64,000 nucleotides of DNA from Sordaria brevicollis (Eukaryota > Ascomycota > Sordariomycetes > Sordariales > Sordariaceae): contig JAUTDP010000005.1 of the NCBI GenBank assembly GCA_033439795.1, positions 1,889,001-1,953,000 of the forward strand, in the 5' to 3' direction. The position numbers and the translations under genes were made by a program. Below are positions 13,501-23,977 of the stretch, piece after piece. Each line of letters opens with the position of its first letter. The stretch's first letter is position 1. The notes beneath the pieces are model-generated. The model ran no database searches. It was not told the DNA's origin and was given only the letters and a program-made list of their open reading frames with translations.

Positions 13501-13630
13501 GGGTGAATAACAAAGGAAAGAAGACCCACTTACCATATCGAACCTTGCGGTGGGAATGGATGATACGGTTGGCCTCCTCAGGAGTCAGGTCCTCAAGGTT
13601 GGGGCTCTCATGGGAGTCGGACATGGACAT
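10600..13630 (-). CDS. Zn2Cys6 fungal transcription factor
   Basis: A nuclear DNA-binding regulator of the GAL4 type. Seven exons fit with consistent phase: 13630-13534, 13174-12956, 12888-12624, 12564-12277, 12223-11000, 10931-10759 and 10700-10600, giving 788 residues. Intron 1 (359 nt) lies immediately before the zinc cluster; the others are 53-68 nt. The binuclear cluster is C36, C39, C46, C52, C55 and C64 (ACWPCRQRKVKC...CENC...C), followed by a basic, Ser-rich linker. Exons 3-5 carry the fungal-specific middle homology domain (for example AEASWALLGLTCRLAQSLGLHRP and VSRRRLWWTCLWHDT). The C-terminal third is rich in Gln, Pro and Gly and ends PPPGQPPQQQFYF, probably an activation region. 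The exon 2/3 junction is the least certain: it uses donor GTGAAT and acceptor CCAAG. The target genes cannot be told from the sequence. Confidence 0.9.
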
Positions 13631-14410
13631 GGCTATTGATGTATACGGCTATGTGAGGGTTTATACGAGTCGGAGCGGGGGCGGAGAGACGGAGTCGGGG
13701 CGCGGGAAAGCCCAGGACGGGATGAAGGCCGGAACAGGCAAGGCAACGGGCAACGGGGTCTGCCAGACTGGAAGTACCGCCCGAGCACTCGTTCCTTACT
13801 TTGGGAGTAGCCTCTGTTGGTCTACCTCTAGCTAGGTACACTCGAGAGGGCAAGACTGACGACCATGAAGCGAATCCGAGGATAGTATAGTGTATCTCCT
13901 CGGACCGCCCTATGAGCCTATGCCTATGCACAACTTGCAACAAGCGCAATAGTGACAGCGACTCGGCAGCGCCAAGGGCTTGGATTTGGTGGATCCGCGG
14001 CTATTCGAGGAGGGCCGCTCGGGAGGGAAAGGGATTGACTTCAAGTTGTTTGATGGACACGGGCCCAGGATTCGGGAAAGGGGTGAGGGAAAGAATGGGA
14101 GGGGAGGGGAATACCGATGCAAATCCGAGGGGAGGAGCACTTGTGGTGATAAAAGAAGCCGAGAAATCTTTTTTGTATGATGGATATGAGAGAGGGGTCC
14201 TCTTCTCTGACTGTCGGCTGTGCCTTGCTCGGAATTGGCGGAATCTTTTTTCACTCGAGAAATGGGAGAGTGGGAATCGGGACGTGTGCCTAGCAAAGAG
14301 TGGCGGACTGGCGGCAGATGGGCGACGGATCCGCGATGGTTTATTGGATGGCTAGCCGGCTTCCGTTGACGCGCCCTAGTCTCAATAGTGGTGATTTGTG
14401 TCTTGAAATT
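13631..14410. other. Upstream region of the transcription factor gene
   Basis: Presumed promoter and 5' leader for the minus-strand transcription factor. The region from about 13,960 to 14,160 is purine-rich on the plus strand (runs such as GGGAGGGGAGGGG), that is, CT-rich on the transcribed strand, as is common in Neurospora promoters. Opposed open frames of 128 and 147 codons overlap here and are not credible as genes. Confidence 0.4.
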
Positions 14411-15103
14411 TTAGGGGTCTCGAATCCTCGAATCCCCTATCGATGTTGACTCCGACTGGATATTTTCGAGACCATTGACAATACCTGGAACTTCCATCAT
14501 GTGGTGCTTTCCATTTGACTTGAAGGTCTTTTCTTTTACCGAAATCAACCTAAACATGGTCAATGTCATGATTTGCAGTATGAGGGAGGTCCGAATGGGT
14601 TCGTTGGCTGCCCCATTTCCGGTCCTGTACTTTGACAGGGAGACAGGGTACCTTTTCTCGGGAACAGAGACAACCAAGCCTTGTGTGACATCATGTTTAG
14701 ACCATTCACTGGCTCTGTCAGTTTTCGTCTGATATCGAGTTGGATAAACCGGCATAGAGAACTCGAGGTTGTCGTTGACAGAGCTCAAAGAGGAGATGGA
14801 ATCATTTCGTCCGTCGAGGTTGTTTGTTGGCAAATACATAAAAGTCGAATGTTTTGAAGTCCAGACGAATGCATTGTCTTCCATTGATTGGCATGCACAT
14901 CGATATCGGCCTGCAACAGAAGGGACCTCAGGTGCGTCTCCGAAAATGTCGAGGGTTGCATTTGTGAAAGACTTTGGATCTGTCCAATGGTATTGAGGGA
15001 TCTTTGAAGAGCGGGTCCTGTAGGATTTATTGTACAGACAATAGCGGAAACCTCCATCCTCGAACCCGTTCAAGCGTTTGTGGTGCGTTCGAGTATGCGA
15101 CAT
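14411..15103 (-). CDS. Orphan ORF, hypothetical protein
   Basis: An uninterrupted 230-codon frame starting ATG (MSHTRTHHKRLNGF) and ending RIRDP. I recognise no domain, signal peptide or membrane segment. A short hydrophobic run (SLILQIMTLTMFRL) is not long enough to be a confident transmembrane helix. Composition is unremarkable, with mixed charged and polar residues, and no introns are needed. It lies between the divergent transcription factor and qde-1. A stop-free run of this length is unusual by chance in DNA of this composition, but nothing else supports it. It may be a real lineage-specific gene, an exon of a longer gene, or spurious. Confidence 0.3.
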   Translation of the reverse strand: MSHTRTHHKRLNGFEDGGFRYCLYNKSYRTRSSKIPQYHWTDPKSFTNATLDIFGDAPEVPSVAGRYRCACQSMEDNAFVWTSKHSTFMYLPTNNLDGRNDSISSLSSVNDNLEFSMPVYPTRYQTKTDRASEWSKHDVTQGLVVSVPEKRYPVSLSKYRTGNGAANEPIRTSLILQIMTLTMFRLISVKEKTFKSNGKHHMMEVPGIVNGLENIQSESTSIGDSRIRDP

Positions 15104-16570
15104 GTGTTAGCTCAATATATGCATAACGCCTGCCTCTGCTAACTGAATCCTGCATGTGACTCTGTACTGGCGCGTATGCTTTCTAAACGATCAGATTCTT
15201 TTTTTGTAGTTTTGCCCCGCACTTTGGCTCCCCGAACCCCATCAGCCGGCAAGAACGACCACAGGAACCTCGCAAAAAAAAGCTGACAGGGCACCTGCGC
15301 TGCCTGGCCTGCCTGGGGGACTGGCCTGCCTGGACATTGCGGGCCGTTCCTTCTTCGACCGTGCCAGGCAACAGACTTGGACCAGTTGGTTCGTGTTCCT
15401 GGAAGTGACGAAGGCGATTTGAAGAAATTAAAAAAAGAACCAAAATCTGGAACCTCAAAACACTCTCAGTCTCTTCTTTTGTGCTCAAACGAAAACTCTC
15501 TCCAAATTTCAACCAAGATGACACATCATAGGAGCCGCCATTCAAACATGCTCTCTCATCCTCAACCTTCCATGTTTTCCATCCGAATCCCCCCCACGAC
15601 CCTGACAGCAGCTACCTGTCACTTGCTGTGGACTCCATCCTAGGGCTGCCATCCCCTGCAAATCCTGCAAGTAAACGCAGAAACGATAGAAACGATGGGC
15701 GTTCACAGCTAGGGTGCATACACAGCTCGTCCCAAAATGGTTCCGTCGCATGCGAAAAGGCTGCGAGCCTGCGACGCCCACGCGGCCACGGCGGTTACCC
15801 TTCACCACCACCAAGACCAGCACCACCAGTGATATCACCACCCAGAACGAGCAGTGCCACTACGCGACTCTTCATTGAACACCGGGCTGAATGTGACCAA
15901 TTGCGCCGACAGAGGGCTTGCGATCCTGTGGCAGGCCTTGGGGCAGTTTGGGCGTTGATCTGGAGACGTCTCGAGTTGGGTTGGGATGGATTCTTGACCA
16001 GTCTCCAGACTCCAAACAGTTGACGGCTCGGCGCGATTCTACAGCCATCCACGGCTGTTCGTCGTCCCCTTCACTGTTGCAACTCTTCAGATCAGACGAC
16101 TCTCCTGCTCGAACCAGCCCCGGACGTCGTCATTTAGAACCTCGCCCAGTTCATCCGAAATGCTACCAGGTTGCCAAAGACCTTGCACAAACAGGCCCTC
16201 GATAAAATAAATAACCTTGTCCCGCTCGCGCGAGCCGTGCCTTTGAACCTCGAGCAGCTCAACACCCGAGCCAACTGGCCCTTTCACGCTGCGCCTGCTT
16301 TCGCTCTTCAACTTCAACTTCACAGAGCAGACGTCCCTGATGGTCCTGGCCAGGGTTTGAGATTTCACGAGCAGCGTTTGAACAAGGTCACACATTTACT
16401 ACAAGAGTAGCGACGCCGCGAATTCTTGCTCTTTGCTCACCTTGACGACAACAACAACAAAACAAGGTCTTGGAGGGCAAAGCCACACTGGTATCGCTAG
16501 CTTCTACGCACTTATCACCTTTAACATCCAAGACGCTCTCGCTCGGTTGAGCTTCCACTCGGGAGATCAG
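15104..16570. other. qde-1 promoter and 5' leader region
   Basis: Non-coding as far as I can see. It contains a GC-rich patch with repeated GCCTGGCCTGCCTGG-type direct repeats near 15,300-15,335 and an A-rich stretch near 15,420-15,450. From about 16,250 the sequence is CT- and CAA-rich (for example ACAACAACAACAAAACAAGG near 16,450), like a long fungal 5' untranslated leader. Confidence 0.45.
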
Positions 16571-16655
16571 GTATTTTTCTCACTCGCAGTGTCTTAACTC
16601 TACCGTCGTAGATGGCTTCTTTTTCTTTATGCTGACTCTTTGTTTACTTCTCCAG
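16571..16655 (+). other. Probable 5'UTR intron of qde-1
   Basis: GATCAG is followed by GTATTT (donor at 16571). A GCTGAC branch site lies at 16631-16636 and a TTCTCCAG acceptor ends at 16655, 20 bases before the qde-1 ATG. The 85-nt length and the branch-to-acceptor spacing fit Neurospora introns. Splicing would leave the ATG at 16676 as the first in-frame start. Confidence 0.6.
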
Positions 16656-16675
16656 GCCCGGTCTCCCACGACAAA

Positions 16676-19600
16676 ATGAACCCTATTACTCCTAGAAAGA
16701 GGAATAGCCCAGTCGAGGAAATCATCAACCGCCTCAATAACGAATACAACTTGGGTGTTCAGTGCATCTCGGACCCCAGTCTCACCCCGCATCGCCGGAA
16801 GGAGTTGGCCGACGGAGACGAGGCTTATGGTCGCTATGACAAGATCAACCGAGCTCTCAATTTCCTCTACTGGCGCAAAGATGACTCCTTGAAACAAGCC
16901 GAAGCCAACTTCCTGATCGTGGCCAAGGCCGAGAGCTCGAGATGGGTCCCCAAGCCCTACGCCGACCTCGATACTCTTCCTTCGTCAAAGGAACCCCCCA
17001 AGGCGGTTACCCCAGACCAGCAGTTGAATTTACAGACGTTGTTGATCGAGGTGCTTTCTCAGTATATGCCAGGTGCCAACAACACACCCGGTCGAACATT
17101 TGAAAGAACTCGCAGCGGTCCCAGTGCCTTGAGCCGCCCACCGACGTCTACACGGAAAGAAGAGCCTGCCCATGTCACCTTCGCTGACGCGCCCAAACGC
17201 TCGTTGGCTCGCTCTGCCACAGGTCCTCCCGTTCATGGGCCAGCGATTCCCCCCAAGTTCCCCGGCTCAGTGAGCACCGGAACTAAACGACCGTCTCTCG
17301 AGGGTGATGAGCTCAATCAGACCACTAAGCGGGCCAAGGGCAAGCTGTTTGATAACGTCGCATCGGCCGCCGTCCCGCCCGTGCCTATTGCGAGCGCTTT
17401 GGACCAAGTACCGACTCGAAGACATGGCAACGCGAAAGATCCCAACTCTTTCCCTACGACCCAGGGCACTTCGTATGGTTCGAGTGTCTTCAGCACTGGC
17501 CGTCATAATCATGGCAACAGCTCCAGCAGTTATGAGACCCCCCCTTCCCAGCTGAGGGAGAAGCGGTCTATGGATGCGACAGTCTTTGGAGCCGGAAGCA
17601 TGGCGGAGTCTCCTAGCAAGGGGCGAACCACAAAGGCTCATCACCAGCTCACTTCGTCATCCTCCCAAGATGACATGTCGTTCAGCACCTACTACGATTC
17701 GTTTCCCAGCTCTAACGGCGACGGAAGTGTTCCCGAGCCAAGTCGTTCAATGACTCGGAGCGTACAGTTACAACCTCCGCCTCGAGTCCATGCACCAGCT
17801 GTGGCAGCTCGTCTGAAGGACATCTGGCCCAAATTTCCGAAATGGCTACACCCAGCTCCTCTTGCCGTTGCCTGGGAAGTTACTAGGCTCTTCATGCATT
17901 GCGGAGTGGACATTGAGGATTTGAGCTTAGGCCTGAAATATAATCCTTCCTGGTCCAACGCCCGCGATGTCATGGATATCTGGAAAAGCTTTTACCAGAT
18001 GGATGCTTTCCGTGGCAAACCCTTTCCCGAGAAGCCATCCAACGACGCTTTTGCTACCGCAATGGCTGGTAACTTTGAGAGTAAGGGCAATGCTGTGGTT
18101 CTCTCTGCGATCCTCGATTATAACCACGACAACTCGCCTAATGCACCACTTTACCTATTGAAATTGAAGCCGCTCATGTTCGAACAGGGCTGTCGACTCA
18201 CCCGCCGCTTCGGTCCCGACAGGTTTTTCGAGATCCTCATTCCATCGCCGACATGCATGAGCCCAAGTGTTCCGCAGATTGTTAGCAAGCAGCCAGGTGC
18301 TGTCGAGGAGATTATCCAGTGGCTTACTAAGGAACCGCATTCGCTTGTCGGCCGTCAATGGCGGGCTTTCTTCGCTAAAGATGCCGGTTACAGGAAACCT
18401 CTAAAGGAATTTCGCCTTCGCGCCGATGATCCTTTAAAACCTATTATCAAGGAAAGGGTTCATTTCTTCGCTGAGAGCGGTATTACCTTCCGGCCTGATG
18501 TGTTTAAGAAGAGATCTGTCGTTCCAGCAGAGGAACCTGTGAACCAGCGGACTGAGTTCAAAGTTAGCCAGATGTTGGACTGGTTATTGCAACTCGACAA
18601 CAACACCTGGCAGCCGCACCTCAAGCTCTTCTCCCGTATCCAGCTCGGCCTAAGCAAGACGTACCCCATCATGACGTTTGAACAGGACCAGATCAGACAT
18701 CATCAGTCAGATCTTCTTTCACCTTCAGGCGAGGTGATGAATGACGGTGTGGGGCGCATGTCGAGAAGCGTGGCTAAAAGGATTCGTGATATCCTCGGAT
18801 TAGCCGACGTGCCGTCCGCTGTTCAAGGGCGTTTCGGTTCGGCCAAGGGAATGTGGGTAGTTGACGTTAACGATATGGGCGACGAGGATTGGATCGAGAC
18901 ATACCCGTCTCAGCGAAAGTGGAATTGCGACTATATCGACAAACATCAACGTACCTTGGAGGTTCGAAGTGTGGCCTCTGAATTGAAGTCGGCCGGTCTT
19001 AACCTGCAATTGTTGCCTGTGCTGGAAGACAGGGCTTCGGACAAGGTGAAGATGCGCCAGGCAATTAGTAATCGCCTGGTCAAAGACCTCCAACGCCAAT
19101 TCGACGAGCAGAAGCGCGCCTTAAATCGTCCGGTCGAATTCCGCCAATGGGTATACGAGAGTTACTCTACCCGTGCAGCTCGAGTTAACAAAGGCCGGGT
19201 ACATTTCCTTGCCGGGCTCCCCGACAGTCAAGAGGAGACGTTGACCTTCCTGATGAACAGCGGCTTTGACCCCAAGAAGCAAATGTTCTTACAAGACATC
19301 GCATGGGATCTGCAAAAGCGGAAATGCGACACTTTGAAGTCCAAGCTGAACATCCGGGTCGGTCGCTCAGCCTATATCTACATGATTGCCGATTTCTGGA
19401 ATGTGCTCGAGGAGAACGAGGTTCACGTCGGCTTTTCAAACAAGTTCCGTGACGAGGAGGAGTCGTTCACACTTCTCTCCGACTGCGATGTTCTGGTGGC
19501 TCGTTCTCCGGCCCATTTCCCTAGCGATATCCAGCGAGTCCGCGCTGTCTTCAAGCCAGAGCTTCATAGTCTCAAGGATGTCATCATCTTCTCTACTAAA

Positions 19601-20827
19601 GGAGATATACCGCTTGCTCAGAAGCTGTCTGGCGGCGACTACGATGGTGATATGGCTTGGGTTTGCTGGGATCCCGAGATTGTCGATGGCTTCGTCAACG
19701 CTGAGATGCCCAAGGAGCCTGATCTGTCGAAGTACCTTAGAAAGGACAAGACGACATTCAAGCAGCTTATGGCAGCACGCGGCGCTAGCCCAGAGGCTAA
19801 AGAGCAGACTACGTACGACATGATTCAAAAGAGTTTCCATTTCGCCATGCAGCCCAACTATCTGGGCGTGTGCACCAACTACAAAGAGAGGCTCTGTTAC
19901 CAGTATAACAGTGTGTCCAATGAGCCGGCCATCATTCTGAGTTCGCTGGTTGGAAATCTCGTCGATCAAAGCAAGCAGGGCATCGTCTTTAATGAAGCGA
20001 GCTGGGCTCAGATGCGTCGGGATTTTTTCGGAGGAAACATGACCCTCCCTGATCCCTTCTACAAGAGCGATAACTGGCTCGGCCGCGGACAGCCTACCCA
20101 TATTATCGATTACTTGAAATTCTCCATCGCCAGGCCTGCGATCGACAAGGAGCTGGAAGCCTTCCACAAGTCCATGAAGGCGTCCAAGAATTCAGAAGAT
20201 GGTGCTCATTTCTGGGACCCGGAGCTTGCTTCCTATTACAAGTTCTTCAAAGAAATGGGCGCAAAGTCAAAATCCTGCGCGTTGCTCCTCAAGACCCTTG
20301 AGAACCGCATCGGCGAAGTCGAAATAGCTTACAGCCGGCTGGTGAGGAACAAAGACATGAGGGACAGCGCCGACTCGTACCCAGTTCGCGTCAATCAGAT
20401 CTACGAGAAGTGGTGCGACATCACGCCCGATGCCATGGACAAGTCCGGTGCCACCTACGATTCTAAGGTGATCAGGTTGCTCGAGCTGCCCTTCCTCAAC
20501 GACCGGGAGATGAACACTTGGGCTCTTCTGCGCGCCAGCACCGCTTTCAAGCTGTACTACAACAAGGCCCCCAGGTTCGTCTGGCAGATGGCCGGTCGTC
20601 AGCTAGCGTACATAAAGGCGCAGATGCAGAGCAAGCCCGGTGAGGGCGCGCCCGCGCTGGTGACCGCGTTCATGTACGCTGGTCTGATGCCGGACAAGAA
20701 GTTCGTGAAGCAGTATGTGGCTAGGTTGGAGGGAGATGGATCCGAGTACCCCGACCCGGAGGATTATGAGTTGCTGGGCGAGGAGGATACACAGGGCATT
20801 CCCTTTACAGGCAATGGCGATTATTAG
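16676..20827 (+). CDS. qde-1: QDE-1, cellular RNA-dependent RNA polymerase of quelling
   Basis: QDE-1 copies single-stranded or aberrant RNA into dsRNA that feeds Dicer and the Argonaute QDE-2 in Neurospora RNA silencing (quelling and DNA-damage qiRNA); it can also use DNA templates. This is a single-exon frame of 1,383 residues from ATG 16676 (MNPITPRKRNSP). Residues 1-370 are Ser/Pro/Arg-rich and probably disordered. The conserved core begins near VHAPAVAARLKDIWPKFP. The catalytic loop SGGDYDGDMAW places the three metal-binding aspartates at 988, 990 and 992. From memory, N. crassa QDE-1 is 1,402 residues with DYDGD at 1007-1011. The same 19-residue offset appears in total length, so any difference lies in the N-terminal part. 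A TTG twelve codons upstream is in frame but sits inside the probable 5'UTR intron, so I use the ATG. Confidence 0.97.
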   Translation: MNPITPRKRNSPVEEIINRLNNEYNLGVQCISDPSLTPHRRKELADGDEAYGRYDKINRALNFLYWRKDDSLKQAEANFLIVAKAESSRWVPKPYADLDTLPSSKEPPKAVTPDQQLNLQTLLIEVLSQYMPGANNTPGRTFERTRSGPSALSRPPTSTRKEEPAHVTFADAPKRSLARSATGPPVHGPAIPPKFPGSVSTGTKRPSLEGDELNQTTKRAKGKLFDNVASAAVPPVPIASALDQVPTRRHGNAKDPNSFPTTQGTSYGSSVFSTGRHNHGNSSSSYETPPSQLREKRSMDATVFGAGSMAESPSKGRTTKAHHQLTSSSSQDDMSFSTYYDSFPSSNGDGSVPEPSRSMTRSVQLQPPPRVHAPAVAARLKDIWPKFPKWLHPAPLAVAWEVTRLFMHCGVDIEDLSLGLKYNPSWSNARDVMDIWKSFYQMDAFRGKPFPEKPSNDAFATAMAGNFESKGNAVVLSAILDYNHDNSPNAPLYLLKLKPLMFEQGCRLTRRFGPDRFFEILIPSPTCMSPSVPQIVSKQPGAVEEIIQWLTKEPHSLVGRQWRAFFAKDAGYRKPLKEFRLRADDPLKPIIKERVHFFAESGITFRPDVFKKRSVVPAEEPVNQRTEFKVSQMLDWLLQLDNNTWQPHLKLFSRIQLGLSKTYPIMTFEQDQIRHHQSDLLSPSGEVMNDGVGRMSRSVAKRIRDILGLADVPSAVQGRFGSAKGMWVVDVNDMGDEDWIETYPSQRKWNCDYIDKHQRTLEVRSVASELKSAGLNLQLLPVLEDRASDKVKMRQAISNRLVKDLQRQFDEQKRALNRPVEFRQWVYESYSTRAARVNKGRVHFLAGLPDSQEETLTFLMNSGFDPKKQMFLQDIAWDLQKRKCDTLKSKLNIRVGRSAYIYMIADFWNVLEENEVHVGFSNKFRDEEESFTLLSDCDVLVARSPAHFPSDIQRVRAVFKPELHSLKDVIIFSTKGDIPLAQKLSGGDYDGDMAWVCWDPEIVDGFVNAEMPKEPDLSKYLRKDKTTFKQLMAARGASPEAKEQTTYDMIQKSFHFAMQPNYLGVCTNYKERLCYQYNSVSNEPAIILSSLVGNLVDQSKQGIVFNEASWAQMRRDFFGGNMTLPDPFYKSDNWLGRGQPTHIIDYLKFSIARPAIDKELEAFHKSMKASKNSEDGAHFWDPELASYYKFFKEMGAKSKSCALLLKTLENRIGEVEIAYSRLVRNKDMRDSADSYPVRVNQIYEKWCDITPDAMDKSGATYDSKVIRLLELPFLNDREMNTWALLRASTAFKLYYNKAPRFVWQMAGRQLAYIKAQMQSKPGEGAPALVTAFMYAGLMPDKKFVKQYVARLEGDGSEYPDPEDYELLGEEDTQGIPFTGNGDY

Positions 20828-22854
20828 TCGGGTTGCTTGGAGGCTGATGGTTGCATTTTTTCTTTCCTTATCTCTGCGGCTCTGATGGGTGTTTGGAGAG
20901 GGGAATTTGGTTGAGCATCTTTTGAACGGTGCTCTGGATATCGGTTGCGAGAGCTGGAGCAAATCTTTACATCGATGAACGGTGGTTCTTACCGACAAGC
21001 CACTTCGAAGCATCAACGGCATGTTCCTGTGGCTCATGTCGCAAGCTCATTGCTATTATCATTTTTCGGAGGCAGATGAAGGGACGGTATACACGGACTT
21101 GGGCTTCTTTACGATGGCGACTTTCATTGGCATCTATATCAGCAAGCGAGGCGTGGGGTCTGAACTTGGTCTTTTGAAGACAGCAGAAAAGTTGGGACAT
21201 TATGGTTGATGGCTTTCTTATTCATGGGAGCATTTGGAGTTATCTCCTTTTCAGTTGCAGGTCTGCTTTTGGCCATATACCGCCGTTTACGGTGCACTTG
21301 CGAGGGGCTGCTGTGATTTGGTTCATGGCGTTTCTCATTACATTTGCAGGCATCATTTATGGTACAGTTGCGGGGAGCTGTGATTTGGTTCATGGCAATT
21401 TTTCTTCGCATCTGGTGGTATGAGGTCTTCCGTGAAATACTGGTCATGGATATTCGGTGGACCAGAGGGATGAGGTGGAAGGCAATGGCATCTAGCTATA
21501 GGTATCTACCTCTCCCCATTGATTATAGGCAGCTGAACATATCAAATCTTTATTATAGACATGAACATTGCATCCCTTCTCCCTAGTGAACTGTGACGCC
21601 ATAACGTCGTACGAACCATTGAACCATTGCCGGTGGTTTTTGCCACTATCTACATTTCCCCTCGACATATGCCATTAATTGGAAGAACAGCACCAATGAA
21701 GCCATTCATTCGGGCTCTATTCCCGAATCATACGCCATTCGCAAATCAATGATCGGGTCGATCAACCACCCAAGAGCAACCAAGACAGACAAGACCGATC
21801 AAGCTTGACAAGCTTTGTGGAGAAATGACGCTACGGGGGCTTGATCATTCTTGTCCGGACGGGGGAGCCTCCTTCCACAGCTTTGGTGGTTCTGCTCATA
21901 TCCCGTCGTCCGATCTCCAAAATTGCACATGAAAAAAGAAAGAACCAATGACGATGCAAGTGCTTATCTGAATAACATCATTCTTTTTCTTCCACTTCGT
22001 CTGGAGAAAGCTGAGAACAGAAACCTCCACAATTGTTCTCCGTCCTCCGGCTATGACTGAATCGAGTCTAGATGCCCGGAGCTACTCCGTACGCTTCCCG
22101 AACCTAAACGGCAAAAAGCTTATATAGCGCCGCTAGTCTCCTCCATCTCTGGTGGAGCCACTCTCCATGTAAGTGCTCAAAAGGTGACGGTGTTACACTT
22201 TGATATTACACATTCAACATCCAAAAGCTAGTGAAAGATCGAAGATTAGAAACGAAGCGTCCACTCACCTTTACACGAAAATCGCGAAGGACAAGGGCGA
22301 AGCTCCGATTTGGGGCCGAATGATACCTTGAGTGAATCCCTCTGTTCAAGAATTTTCTTTAACTGACCCCTGGAATTATTTTCTATATTCTTGACTTTTT
22401 GAGATTTTGATGGTTTTGATGGGTGATGCTCTTTTAAAACCTCTTGACCTTTTTGAACTGTTTGCGAGAAATTCCGAAGAATCGATCAAGTCCAAAAAGA
22501 GTTGGAAAGAACGACACTTCATATACCGAATACGTTGTCTGCTTGTACTACTAGACGATTGCGGCTCATCAACCTACCGACTTCAGTTTACTTCATCGAC
22601 TACTCACATACCTAAGAACTTAACGACCTGCTTGTCTTAAAGATTGCCATATCACGACATCAACTCTTCAGCGGCTGGAGGTCCTTGAGATTGGCTGGAT
22701 CCCTCCCTCGATACGCAACTCAAGACAACATCTTATCATACTCTACATCACACACTTCAAATACGAATACTATACGGGTACTTCTCAGAGCTGGTATCAG
22801 CTTGAACAGTCACGCAGCTCATAACACAACACAACACATACACACCAAGTCAAA
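20828..22854. other. Intergenic region between qde-1 and the DUF3602 gene
   Basis: No gene is supported. It contains a perfect 20-bp direct repeat (21310-21329 and 21377-21396). The stretch before 22,855 is CA-rich (ACAACACAACACATACACACC), typical of a fungal 5' leader for the next gene. Confidence 0.5.
21310..21396 (+). repeat. Direct repeat of 20 bp, 67-bp period
   Basis: GCTGTGATTTGGTTCATGGC occurs exactly at 21310-21329 and 21377-21396. The surrounding bases (TTGCGRGGRG before it) are also similar, so about 35 bp were duplicated with divergence. It lies in non-coding DNA 3' of qde-1. Confidence 0.75.
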
Positions 22855-23643
22855 ATGAAACTCAAAGAACTCCTCGCCCGCCGATCCACCAACCACTCCA
22901 TGAACCCGCAGTTCATGAGCGATGAGTACATGAACCGTCGACGATCATTTGGGAGGGGAGGAGCGGGGAATATTCGTATGTTACTCTTTCTCTCTTTTTT
23001 CCGGATTTTACATCCCCTAACCCATTGACTCTCCCTCACTACCTCTACACATCTACCTTCAAACTTGAACTGAATCTTAATACTAACTCAACGAACAGGC
23101 TCAAGAGAAGAAGCAATACTCCCCCTCACCCCACCACCACCAGCAACTCTCCATGAGTCCCAATCTCACCCAGGCAGCCCTTCAGCTTCAGAGTCCGACA
23201 CAGATGGCTCCAACTCAAACGCCAACTCCGACAACGAGAGTTCCCATTCCCACTCCCCAAGGAGCCACAGCCCTAGTTCGCTTCACACCCCCACAGAAGA
23301 CTCCCACGGCTACAACTACCGCTACCACTACCGGCACTACCGACCGCACCACTTCCTCCCCCACGACCCTTTCTCCCACGACCACCAAAACCAGCAACAC
23401 CCAGACCACGAAGAAAAGCAGCGGAGGAGGAGTAGTATGTGGTCATCGATGTCTATTTCTTCATCTACGGGGACTCATGAGTCAACACTTTCGTCGACGA
23501 GGTTGTTGAATGGGTTGAGCGGGGTGAGGCAGGTTTTGAGTGGTGGTGGGAGCGGGAGTGGGAGTGGGAGTAGTGGGCATGGGCATGGGCAGGAGAGGAG
23601 GAGGAAAGGAAATTTTGTTGGGGCGAAGGAGAGGGGGGTTTAG
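22855..23643 (+). CDS. Small DUF3602-like (GRGGAGN motif) protein
   Basis: Two exons, 22855-22975 and 23099-23643, are joined across a 123-nt intron (donor GTATGT, TACTAAC branch site, acceptor AACAG) and give 221 residues. The N-terminal part MKLKELLARRST precedes RRSFGRGGAGNIRSREE. The GRGGAGN(I/Y) signature is typical of the fungal DUF3602 family, in which it is usually repeated; here I see it once. The middle is His/Ser/Pro-rich (SHSHSPRSHSPSS, then an HY/YR-rich stretch) and the tail is GSGSGSGSS followed by basic residues. It is probably disordered and cytosolic. The family's biochemical role is unknown to me. The downstream frame is clearly coding, which supports the splice. It is convergent with the mucin-like gene, 334 bases away. 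Confidence 0.8.
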
Positions 23644-23977
23644 GTGGTTCGGATAAGGTGAAGCGGAGGGGGGGTAATTTGACGGCAGATCTATGGACGA
23701 AGCTCATGGAGAGTCCTGGCGAAAGCTATGAGGAAGGAGATTGAGGGGGCTGGAACGAAACTGCGGAGTGGGTAGGAGTAATGAGGTGGATTGGAGGCAT
23801 CAAATGGGAAACAATGGGGACAGAAGGAAAAGTCTGGGTTGCATACCTCTACATGGAAATCAAAATTGGGGAAGGCTGGAAATAGAATGCAATATTACCA
23901 CAAGCTTGTTCATCAAAGATTGAACGGTAAATACCGTTCCAAATCAATATACTTTATCAAGAAGTAGAAGACGAAGA
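23644..23977. other. Convergent intergenic spacer
   Basis: A 334-base spacer between the ends of two convergent genes. It presumably holds both 3' untranslated regions. I see nothing else in it. Confidence 0.5.

Noticed and set aside
13910..14355. Overlapping 128- and 147-codon ORFs upstream of the transcription factor
   Set aside because: They lie on opposite strands of the same purine-rich tract and neither has a recognisable motif.
16640..16675. Upstream TTG as the qde-1 start
   Set aside because: TTG is not a credible fungal start and it lies within the probable 5'UTR intron. ATG 16676 is used.
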